A stretch of 7,103 bases of DNA from an uncultured Pseudomonadota bacterium (GTDB lineage Bacteria; Pseudomonadota; Alphaproteobacteria; Rs-D84): the NCBI GenBank assembly GCA_947303165.1, contig CAMYXE010000035.1, positions 1 to 7,103 on the forward strand. Direction: 5' to 3'. A model generated the notes under the pieces. The model made no database searches. It saw only the letters and a program-made list of their open reading frames with translations, and was not told the DNA's origin. Position numbers and translations under genes: made by a program. Each line of letters starts with the position of its first letter. The stretch's first letter is position 1. Positions 1-4,950 of this stretch are shown here, piece after piece.

Positions 1-1
1 A

Positions 2-235
2 CAATCTGCTGAAGATAGGTTTAACAAAGAAGCTAATTTTTCTGTATTAGAAGCAAAAGTAATTCAACCGACTCGAAACCGAATAGAAAAATTGAAATCG
101 GAAATTGCAGAAATAGTAGCCCAAAAAACGGCACAAAGGACACAGAATTTTATAAAGGGTACCAGTGAAGTTGCTAATATGGATGCTAAATCTTGTAATT
201 TAGGTCTTACGCACGATAAACCACATGGTATGTAG
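2..235 (+). CDS. C-terminal end of an unrecognised protein (5' truncated by window edge)
   Basis: An open frame enters from the left edge and runs 77 codons to TAG at 233-235. The visible part is polar, charged and rich in Lys, Glu, Gln and Asn, and the middle (residues about 15-55 of the fragment) looks helical with possible coiled-coil character. The tail contains one Cys and ends His-Gly-Met. No signal peptide or membrane segment is visible in this part. The frame is supported by its length and by the terminator at 343-366. I do not recognise the family, and the fragment is too short and low in information to infer a function. The start and most of the gene lie outside the window. Confidence 0.6.
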   Translation, partial: QSAEDRFNKEANFSVLEAKVIQPTRNRIEKLKSEIAEIVAQKTAQRTQNFIKGTSEVANMDAKSCNLGLTHDKPHGM

Positions 236-261
236 TTAGAGTTTCGTTGTTTTTTCAGCGA

Positions 262-313
262 AGTTCGTAAATTGGTAAAACGGTGGCTGTTTTTGATGCC
301 TAACTTACGAACT
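262..313. repeat. Imperfect 12-bp inverted repeat in the 3' untranslated gap
   Basis: AGTTCGTAAATT (262-273) and AACTTACGAACT (302-313) are reverse complements except at one position, leaving a 28-nt loop. The repeat lies between the stop codon at 235 and the terminator at 343. It could be a stem-loop in the 3' end of the upstream mRNA, for example protecting it from exonucleases, or a remnant of a recombination or protein-binding site. No function is assigned. Confidence 0.5.
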
Positions 314-342
314 CGTGCAAGTATTGGAAAACAAAGAAAAAC

Positions 343-366
343 GACCACCAAACGGTGGTCTTTTTA
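343..366 (+). terminator. Rho-independent terminator, probably bidirectional
   Basis: A perfect 7-bp stem, GACCACC (343-349) with GGTGGTC (354-360), encloses the 4-nt loop AAAC and is followed by a T-rich tract from 361. On the minus strand the same stem is followed by GTTTTTCTTT, so it can also end the tRNA-Asp/tRNA-Glu transcript coming from the right. It fits the end of the gene at 2-235. Confidence 0.85.
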
Positions 367-369
367 TTT

Positions 370-444
370 TGGCAGCCCTACTCGGATTTGAACCGGGATT
401 CTCGCCTTGAAAGGGCGGTGTCCTAACCATTAGACGATAGGGCC
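370..444 (-). tRNA. tRNA-Glu (anticodon TTC)
   Basis: Read on the minus strand this is a 75-nt cloverleaf with encoded CCA. The acceptor stem is GGCCCTA with TAGGGCT, the discriminator base is G, and the D arm (GTC...GAC) resembles bacterial tRNA-Glu. The anticodon loop is CTTTCAA, giving anticodon TTC (plus-strand 409-411), and the T loop is TTCAAAT. Oddities: the first acceptor pair is G-U, and C-A mismatches appear at the top of the anticodon stem (27-43) and in the T stem (50-64). It is the second gene of a tRNA pair, 19 nt behind tRNA-Asp, and ends just before the shared terminator. Confidence 0.95.
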
Positions 445-463
445 AAAACTGACATAAAAAAAC

Positions 464-541
464 TGGCGGGATTGACGGGGCTCGAACCCGCGACCTTCTG
501 CGTGACAGGCAGACGCTCTAAACCAGCTGAGCTACAACCCC
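464..541 (-). tRNA. tRNA-Asp (anticodon GTC)
   Basis: A 78-nt minus-strand cloverleaf with encoded CCA. The acceptor stem is GGGGTTG with CAATCCC (one G-U pair), the D stem GCTC/GAGC, the anticodon stem TCTGC/GCAGA, and the anticodon loop CTGTCAC, giving anticodon GTC (plus-strand 504-506). The T arm is GCGGG, loop TTCGAGC, CCCGT, with a terminal G-U pair. All stems pair well. It is the first gene of the Asp-Glu tRNA transcription unit, and its promoter is visible just upstream. Confidence 0.96.
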
Positions 542-555
542 AATGCCGTGCCGAT

Positions 556-584
556 ATAATATACCGTATAAACGGTAAAATCAA
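556..584 (-). promoter_or_regulatory. Promoter of the tRNA-Asp/tRNA-Glu unit, with a palindrome in the spacer
   Basis: On the minus strand, TTGATT (584-579) and TATTAT (561-556) are separated by exactly 17 nt, a good sigma-70-type promoter whose start would fall shortly before the tRNA-Asp 5' end at 541. The spacer almost entirely consists of a perfect inverted repeat, TACCGT-TTAT-ACGGTA (562-577). A repeat there could be an operator, or it may be chance in AT-rich DNA. Confidence 0.7.
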
Positions 585-608
585 GCATTTTTTTGAAAAA
601 ATATAAAT

Positions 609-637
609 TTGCTTTTTTGTGCACCCTGTGCTAGTAT
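609..637 (+). promoter_or_regulatory. Promoter of the structured leader RNA
   Basis: TTGCTT (609-614) and TAGTAT (632-637) are spaced by 17 nt, predicting transcription from about 644. It is divergent from the tRNA promoter, with 24 bp between the two -35 boxes. It is the only convincing plus-strand promoter seen ahead of the small ORF at 842. Confidence 0.6.
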
Positions 638-643
638 CAATGT

Positions 644-815
644 GCAGACGGGTGTTCCGTCCGCTGGGCTTAAACTACCCGGTCAAACGTGTCTAGGACA
701 GACATAAAACCTCCAGCCAATGGTTGGAGTGTGCGAATATATTGAATAAGCACAGCAATTCGTTTGATTGTAGTTTAACTCCAACCACCTTGAAATTTTT
801 TCTGGTGGTTTTTCT
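644..815 (+). ncRNA. Structured leader RNA: candidate riboswitch/attenuator or stand-alone RNA
   Basis: I do not recognise this RNA family. Manual folding gives hairpins 647-651/657-661, 664-668/678-682, 690-694/700-704, 730-734/750-754 and 756-759/767-770. Eight of nine loop bases of the second hairpin (670-677, TTAAACTA) are complementary to 771-778 (TAGTTTAA). Directly next to it, CTCCAACCA (779-787) is the perfect complement of TGGTTGGAG (721-729), and the two helices cross, forming a pseudoknot. CTCCAACCA also contains the 5' arm of the terminator (783-789), so that helix would act as an antiterminator. TGGAG (725-729) can instead pair with CTCCA (711-715), freeing the terminator. This two-state design is typical of riboswitches and attenuators. 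It may control the ORF at 842. tmRNA, SRP RNA and RNase P hallmarks are absent. Confidence 0.6.
783..815 (+). terminator. Intrinsic terminator of the leader RNA
   Basis: AACCACC (783-789) pairs perfectly with GGTGGTT (804-810), followed by a T tract (809-813). The loop can pair further, GAAA (792-795) with TTTC (799-802). Its left arm overlaps the antiterminator strand 779-787. It is not followed by T residues on the minus strand, so it serves only plus-strand transcription. Confidence 0.8.
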
Positions 816-841
816 TTGCACAAAAACCTTAGGAATATACC

Positions 842-1012
842 ATGGCAGAAATGAAATTACTTAAACAAATTCGAACATTCTTGCGGCAACATCCTGAATA
901 CGAACCATCAATGGTGGAACTGTCGGCGGCAATTTATGTATTATCCTGCAAAATGATGGGCGAAAAATCGAAATCTGAACTTATATCGCGGACTATAAAG
1001 CGTTCTAATTAA
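842..1012 (+). CDS. Small hypothetical protein (56 aa) behind the structured leader
   Basis: The frame runs from ATG at 842 to TAA at 1010-1012. An AGGA at 831-834 lies 7 nt before the ATG, good ribosome-binding-site spacing. The product is a basic, probably helical protein starting MAEMKLLKQIRTFLRQ, with a more hydrophobic middle containing one Cys and a Lys/Arg-rich tail. No signal peptide, clear membrane segment or known motif is visible, and I do not recognise it. The gap between the terminator and this ORF is too short for its own promoter, so expression would need read-through of the terminator at 783-815. Its last 8 bases overlap the 3' end of convergent lgt. It could be spurious; the ribosome-binding site and leader favour a real gene. 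Confidence 0.5.
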   Translation: MAEMKLLKQIRTFLRQHPEYEPSMVELSAAIYVLSCKMMGEKSKSELISRTIKRSN

Positions 1013-1808
1013 CTTTATTCTTTTTAATCGCATACGCAACAACCGCCGCCCCGGCAACAAACATTATACCCGACAATAATTGTCCCATGGTAAGTCCCCA
1101 ACTGGTAAGGAAACCAATCTGGGCATCGGGCATACGGAATTGTTCGCAAAATATACGGAACACAGCATATATCATTAACATTGTTCCACCCAACGCGCCT
1201 GCATATTTGCGCAAATTGGTATAATTGTATAAACACAACATTATGAGAAACAATAACAAACCTTCGGTTGCGCCTTCGTACAGCGGACTTGCATGACGCG
1301 GGATTTCCGTCACGCCATTAAATACAACACCAATTGGTGACGTGGTTGGCCGTCCCATAAGTTCCATATTTATAAAATTGGCAATGCGCCCAAAGAAAAT
1401 TCCAAGTGGTGCGACCACCGCAATCATATCCAGCATGTGCAGGCCGCGCCTTATTCCGCGTGCGAATATAAATGCTGCAACAATTACACCAATCAGACCA
1501 CCATGAAAACTCATCCCCCCATGCCAAACTTCTAGGATCTCCAATGGATGCCGGATAAAAAATCCAAAGTTATAAAATAGAACATAGCCCAAACGGCCAC
1601 CTACTATCACACCCAAAATGACCGTTGTTAACAAATCATCTAAATCTTTCTTGGTCATTGTAATCGCGCATTTTTTGGAACGTATCATATGTCGTATAAT
1701 GAAATATCCTGATAAAAATGCCGCGATATATGCCAACGCATACCATCGCACCGGCAATCCAAATGCCGTAAAAGCCATAGGTGAAATTGGGTTAATTACT
1801 ATGGACAT
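1005..1808 (-). CDS. lgt: Prolipoprotein diacylglyceryl transferase (Lgt)
   Basis: Lgt is an inner-membrane enzyme that moves a diacylglyceryl group from phosphatidylglycerol to the lipobox cysteine of prolipoproteins, the first step of lipoprotein maturation. The 267-residue length is normal. Visible hallmarks are the N-terminal P-V-R-W-Y segment (19-23), several membrane helices, HGGMSFHGG (96-104) with the family's essential His at 102, the Lgt signature GRIANFINMEL (140-150) with conserved Arg141, Asn144 and Glu149, and FRIFCEQFRMPDAQ (217-230). The usual HPSQLYE reads HASPLYE (172-178), a small deviation. The first Met is chosen because it gives a full-length N terminus; there is no strong Shine-Dalgarno. 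The ATG directly follows the TAA of the upstream gene, so translation is probably coupled. No terminator is evident at its 3' end. Confidence 0.97.
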   Translation of the reverse strand: MSIVINPISPMAFTAFGLPVRWYALAYIAAFLSGYFIIRHMIRSKKCAITMTKKDLDDLLTTVILGVIVGGRLGYVLFYNFGFFIRHPLEILEVWHGGMSFHGGLIGVIVAAFIFARGIRRGLHMLDMIAVVAPLGIFFGRIANFINMELMGRPTTSPIGVVFNGVTEIPRHASPLYEGATEGLLLFLIMLCLYNYTNLRKYAGALGGTMLMIYAVFRIFCEQFRMPDAQIGFLTSWGLTMGQLLSGIMFVAGAAVVAYAIKKNKVN

Positions 1809-2423
1809 TTACTTTGCTAATTTCTTGTATCTATTTAATAGGCTTGTGGTTTGTCTGCATGCCCGTTGGCTGCTTAATTGAACAAGGACATTTAACATCT
1901 CGGTTGCTTGTTCGTATATGGCTTTGGTTCCCTGTCCTTGTTCCAATGTTTTCAAGAAAGATTCCATATTTTTATCAGCATATGGTTTAAACTTTGCTAT
2001 CAAAGCATTGTATTCTTTTCTAAACGTTCTGTATTGGTTATCTGTACACGCGTCCCTATCAATAAATTTAGACCAATTTTGTAACTTTTTTATGACCTCT
2101 TGCCATGTTTCTGGGGTTCCATTCCCTTGTTCCAGTTGATTCAATAATTTTTCCAAAAGTGTTTTATGACAGTCGGCCATTCTACGTCTAAATGAATTAT
2201 ATGTGTCTGGCGTGCAAGAACGTTCACATGATTCTAATACTTCAACAGCCTTTTTATACGTTCCTGGGACAACATCTGTGTCTGTCTCGAGGTTAGTTAA
2301 TAATCTATTCATATTAGATTCTATCTTTTCGATACTTTCGGATCGTACAGGGAAACGCCAACCGTCATCTTTTTGTTTATCTTCTGATTTTCTTTTTGTA
2401 TGATTATTCGCAGGTATTCCCAT
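1809..2423 (-). CDS. Hypothetical protein with three tandem helical repeats, upstream of lgt
   Basis: A 204-residue protein I do not recognise. Residues 1-30 are polar, charged and probably disordered (no signal peptide). The rest consists of three imperfect repeats of 50-62 residues, at about 37-86, 88-149 and 152-204. Each has a leucine-rich helix ending in Leu-Glu (45-46, 97-98, 160-161), in two cases followed by a Gln-Gly-x-Gly-Thr turn (99-103, 162-166), then a second amphipathic helix and a conserved Cys 24-28 residues after the Glu (C70, C126, C189), then an aromatic and basic third helix. This suggests a cytoplasmic alpha-helical repeat protein, perhaps a binding or scaffold protein. 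AGGA lies 6 nt before the ATG. The stop codon abuts lgt, so the two are probably co-transcribed. Confidence 0.75.
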   Translation of the reverse strand: MGIPANNHTKRKSEDKQKDDGWRFPVRSESIEKIESNMNRLLTNLETDTDVVPGTYKKAVEVLESCERSCTPDTYNSFRRRMADCHKTLLEKLLNQLEQGNGTPETWQEVIKKLQNWSKFIDRDACTDNQYRTFRKEYNALIAKFKPYADKNMESFLKTLEQGQGTKAIYEQATEMLNVLVQLSSQRACRQTTSLLNRYKKLAK

Positions 2424-2451
2424 ATCTTATCCTTTTTGTCATTTTTAATTC

Positions 2452-2480
2452 TTGAATCTTCCTTTCTATTGTATTATATA
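2452..2480 (+). promoter_or_regulatory. Probable promoter of the BI-1/ferredoxin operon
   Basis: TTGAAT (2452-2457) and TATATA (2475-2480) are 17 nt apart, upstream of the Shine-Dalgarno AAGGAG (2494-2499), which lies 8 nt before the ATG at 2508. The region is AT-rich and other -10 registers such as TATTAT (2472-2477) are possible, so the exact boxes are uncertain. Confidence 0.4.
2473..2478 (-). promoter_or_regulatory. Probable -10 box for the repeat-protein/lgt operon
   Basis: The minus strand carries a consensus TATAAT here, inside the 84-bp divergent intergenic region and about 50 nt before the repeat-protein start. The -35 region is weak: TTCTCC lies 17 nt further upstream, overlapping the Shine-Dalgarno of the divergent gene. 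If real, the two divergent promoters overlap and would compete. Confidence 0.4.
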
Positions 2481-2507
2481 TTCAGTAAATAACAAGGAGA
2501 AAAAATC

Positions 2508-3221
2508 ATGGTCACAGGATTAAAGAAATCTGTTGCGTCAAAGGTTGGCAATGGAATTGATTTATATTTAAAGAAGATATTTTCGCTGATGTTTGGTGCG
2601 GTTGCGGTCACCGCAATTACTGCATTCGTTACGATTTACATGGGCGGTATTCGTATGTTGGTATCAAACGGTGGAATGACGCCATTCTTTTATGTTGTAA
2701 TATTCGGCGGATTGGCACTTTCAATCTGGGCCCAGGCACGCGCGTTTTCAATGCGTCCGGCAACGGCGGCGATATTATTGTTTTTATATGCGGTATTGAT
2801 TGGTTTGGGAATTACGCCGCTGATTTGGGGTGGTTTGGCCGTGAATCCTGCGTCAATCGTTTGGGCATTTGTAATTGCCGCGTTGATGTTCGCATGCATG
2901 GCAGCATTTGGATATAGAACCGCAAAGAATTTATCGTTTCTGGGCATATTCTTATTCATGGGAATGATTGGTCTAATTTTGGTTGGAATTATTTCCATGA
3001 TTTGGACATTGGGCGGAACGTTTTCAACAATTGTATGTGCATTGGGTGTTTTGATATTCGCGCTGTTCACCGCGTATGATATGCAGACACTAAAACGTTC
3101 ATACGAAGTATTGGGGGACGATACCCAGAAAGACCAATTGGCCGTTCTTGGTGCGTTGCACTTGTATATTTCATTTATTGCAATGTTCCAATATTTACTG
3201 GGGCTTTTAAATAGAAATTAA
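2508..3221 (+). CDS. Bax inhibitor-1 (BI-1/YccA-YbhL) family membrane protein
   Basis: A 237-residue inner-membrane protein of the BI-1/TMBIM family, whose bacterial members include YetJ (a pH-sensitive calcium leak channel) and the FtsH-linked YccA of E. coli. After a cytoplasmic, basic amphipathic N terminus there are seven hydrophobic segments, at about 24-44, 56-75, 85-106, 113-134, 142-163, 171-190 and 212-233. The family signature A-Y-D-x-Q lies at 189-193. The last helix reads LYISFIAMF, where the family usually has LYLDFINLF, so the second conserved Asp is Ser222. The start is fixed by AAGGAG 8 nt upstream. It is followed after 21 nt by the ferredoxin gene with no terminator between them, so they are likely one operon. 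The physiological role cannot be read from sequence. Confidence 0.9.
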   Translation: MVTGLKKSVASKVGNGIDLYLKKIFSLMFGAVAVTAITAFVTIYMGGIRMLVSNGGMTPFFYVVIFGGLALSIWAQARAFSMRPATAAILLFLYAVLIGLGITPLIWGGLAVNPASIVWAFVIAALMFACMAAFGYRTAKNLSFLGIFLFMGMIGLILVGIISMIWTLGGTFSTIVCALGVLIFALFTAYDMQTLKRSYEVLGDDTQKDQLAVLGALHLYISFIAMFQYLLGLLNRN

Positions 3222-3242
3222 ACTAAAACAATGGAGAAAAAA

Positions 3243-3425
3243 ATGGCTTATAAAATAGATCCAAATAAATGTATCGGTTGCCATACGTGTATGGGCATTT
3301 GCCCAATGCAGGCGATTTCTATGGGGCCAGACGGCAAATGCGTAATTGACCCAAAGGTATGTGCTTCGTGTGGCGCATGTGCATCTGTATGCCCAGCGGC
3401 GGCAATTGCACCCGATAACAAATAA
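3243..3425 (+). CDS. Small 2[4Fe-4S] ferredoxin
   Basis: A 60-residue cytoplasmic electron carrier of the bacterial dicluster type. It has two cluster motifs, CIGCHTCMGICP (residues 10-21) and CASCGACASVCP (40-51). In each, three Cys plus the distant fourth Cys (the one followed by Pro) give the usual crossed ligation of two [4Fe-4S] clusters, and all eight ligands are present. The frame also contains an ATG at 3231, but GGAG at 3233-3236, 6 nt before the ATG at 3243, makes the latter the better start, giving MAYKIDPNKC, typical of the family. It is the second gene of the short operon with the BI-1 protein and is followed by a strong terminator. Its redox partners are not in the window. Confidence 0.95.
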   Translation: MAYKIDPNKCIGCHTCMGICPMQAISMGPDGKCVIDPKVCASCGACASVCPAAAIAPDNK

Positions 3426-3442
3426 ACATATAATCTTTTTTT

Positions 3443-3466
3443 GGGGGCAAATTGCCCCCATTTTTT
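3443..3466 (+). terminator. Rho-independent terminator after the ferredoxin gene
   Basis: GGGGGCAA (3443-3450) and TTGCCCCC (3452-3459) form a GC-rich stem (in practice 6 bp with an AAATT loop), followed by A and six T (3461-3466). A T-rich tract also precedes the stem, but the minus strand lacks a T run after it, so it acts mainly on plus-strand transcripts. Confidence 0.9.
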
Positions 3467-3499
3467 ATGGCAAAAAATGTTGCAAAATGCGTAATAAAA

Positions 3500-3505
3500 T
3501 ATAAT
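3500..3505 (+). promoter_or_regulatory. Likely -10 box of the glycyl-tRNA synthetase promoter
   Basis: A consensus TATAAT lies 34 nt before the ATG of the synthetase gene. No strong -35 is at ideal spacing: TTGCAA (3480-3485) is only 14 nt away, while TGTTGC (3478-3483) is 16 nt away. The AAGGGGG ribosome-binding site (3527-3533) lies 6 nt before the start codon. No T-box or other leader fits the short untranslated region. Confidence 0.55.
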
Positions 3506-3539
3506 ACTTGTCTAGGTAAAAATTAAAAGGGGGCTGAAT

Positions 3540-4904
3540 ATGCCGGCAAAAAACGTTAATGATATTGTTGCACTTTGTAAAAGACGCGGATTTATATTTA
3601 CAGGTTCCGAAATTTATGGCGGATTGGGTGGAACCTATGACTATGGTCCATATGGCGTGGAATTGATGAAAAACATTCGCAATGCATGGTGGAATTCCAT
3701 GGTATATTCACGCAATGATATTGAAGGTCTGGATGCATCATTGATTGGCAATCGTTTGATGTGGAAATATTCTGGACACGAAGGCGGATTTTCTGACCCA
3801 TTGGTTGAATGCAAAAAATGCGGTGCCCGTATGCGCCAGGATAAAATGCGCGACCAAACAAAATGTGATAATTGCGGTTCAACAGATTTGATGCCACCAC
3901 GCGAATATCAATTGATGATGGGGCTTTCTATTGGTGCGGTTGCGAATGGTGAAGTTAATGCTTACCTGCGCCCTGAAACCGCGACAACAACGTATATCAA
4001 TTTCAAGAATGTTCTTGATGCGACACCACATAAATTACCGTTTGGTATCGTGCAAATTGGCAAGGCCTTTCGTAATGAAATTTCACCACGTGGATTTGTG
4101 TTTCGTATGCGTGAATTTGAACAGGCCGAAATGCAATACTTTGTTCGCCCTGGCGAAGATGAAAAATATTTTGAAATGTGGCGCGAAACACGTATTGCAT
4201 GGTGGACAAACGTTCTTGGGATTCCGGCAAACAAATTGCGCTTTACGCCACATGAAAAATTAGCCCATTATGCCAAGGCCGCGGGCGATATAGAATATGA
4301 ATTTCCTGATGGTTTTGACGAAGTCGAAGGTGTTCACAACCGCCAAGACTTCGATTTGGGCTCGCATACAAAATCACAAAACGAATTCAAAATTGCCGCG
4401 CACGTTATGGAAAATAACGACAGCACAATAAAATTGGCATATTCTGATCCACAAACGGGCGAAAGTTTCATCCCATACGTGGTTGAAACCGCCATGGGTG
4501 TCAATCGTGCAATGATGGCATTAATGATAGAGGCATATACCGAAGAAGATCTTGGCGATGGAAAAACGCGCACGGTTTTAAAATTAAAGCCCGCACTTGC
4601 CCCTGTCAAGGCGGCGGTTATACCACTTGCACGTAATGTTCCAGAATTAGTCGGCATTGCCGAGAATATAGAGAACGATTTACGTGCATTGGGAATTGGC
4701 CGTATTGAATTGGAAAATTCTGGTAACATCGGTAAAAATTATCGCAGACACGATGAAATTGGTACACCGGTCTGTATAACCGTTGACCATCAAACACTGG
4801 AAGATAATATGGTCACTATGCGTCACCGCGATACAATGGAACAGGAACGCATCGCAATTTCTGATGTTCCACGTCGCGTGTTAGAAATAGTGAATGGGAA
4901 ATAA
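3540..4904 (+). CDS. glyQS: Glycyl-tRNA synthetase, single-chain alpha2 type
   Basis: This class II synthetase charges tRNA-Gly with glycine in the cytoplasm. At 454 residues it is the usual size of the bacterial homodimeric (alpha2) form, not the separate alpha and beta chains. Visible elements: the N-terminal GGLGGTYDYGPYG (27-39) glycine-pocket segment; a four-Cys zinc ribbon in the insertion (C91, C94, C109, C112); RPET (144-147); class II motif 2 beginning FRNE (177-180) and running through RMREFEQAEM; motif 3 around 316-329, where ETAMGVNR replaces the more usual EPSxGVDR; and the C-terminal anticodon-binding domain from about 355. It stands alone between two terminators. Most proteobacteria use the alpha2beta2 enzyme, so this type is of taxonomic interest. 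Confidence 0.97.
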   Translation: MPAKNVNDIVALCKRRGFIFTGSEIYGGLGGTYDYGPYGVELMKNIRNAWWNSMVYSRNDIEGLDASLIGNRLMWKYSGHEGGFSDPLVECKKCGARMRQDKMRDQTKCDNCGSTDLMPPREYQLMMGLSIGAVANGEVNAYLRPETATTTYINFKNVLDATPHKLPFGIVQIGKAFRNEISPRGFVFRMREFEQAEMQYFVRPGEDEKYFEMWRETRIAWWTNVLGIPANKLRFTPHEKLAHYAKAAGDIEYEFPDGFDEVEGVHNRQDFDLGSHTKSQNEFKIAAHVMENNDSTIKLAYSDPQTGESFIPYVVETAMGVNRAMMALMIEAYTEEDLGDGKTRTVLKLKPALAPVKAAVIPLARNVPELVGIAENIENDLRALGIGRIELENSGNIGKNYRRHDEIGTPVCITVDHQTLEDNMVTMRHRDTMEQERIAISDVPRRVLEIVNGK

Positions 4905-4920
4905 ACTTATATCACAATAA

Positions 4921-4946
4921 AAAACGTTCCAAATGGAACGTTTTTT
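4921..4946. terminator. Bidirectional terminator between convergent genes
   Basis: AAAACGTTCC (4921-4930) and GGAACGTTTT (4935-4944) form a perfect 10-bp stem with the loop AAAT, followed on the plus strand by T residues to 4946. On the minus strand the stem is followed by TTTATTGTG, so it can end both the synthetase gene and the secreted-protein gene, whose stop codon lies only a few bases away (4951-4953). Confidence 0.85.
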
Positions 4947-4950
4947 ATTA

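Noticed and set aside
64..351. A 95-codon open frame across the left intergenic region
   Set aside because: It overlaps the real partial gene, the inverted repeat and the terminator, and it has no ribosome-binding site or recognisable product.
640..694. An 18-codon Arg-rich ORF from ATG at 640 that could be an attenuation leader peptide
   Set aside because: The predicted transcription start (about 644) lies after its ATG, there is no ribosome-binding site, and the segment is better explained as paired RNA.
644..815. tmRNA, RNase P RNA, SRP RNA or 6S RNA
   Set aside because: There is no T-arm/CCA or tag-like frame for tmRNA, no GAGGAAAGTCC-type RNase P core, no SRP tetraloop region, and no single long bubble-containing hairpin as in 6S RNA. 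A divergent form of one of these cannot be fully excluded.
2690..3070. A 126-codon minus-strand frame inside the BI-1 gene
   Set aside because: It is an antisense shadow of a hydrophobic coding sequence, with no ribosome-binding site or family resemblance.
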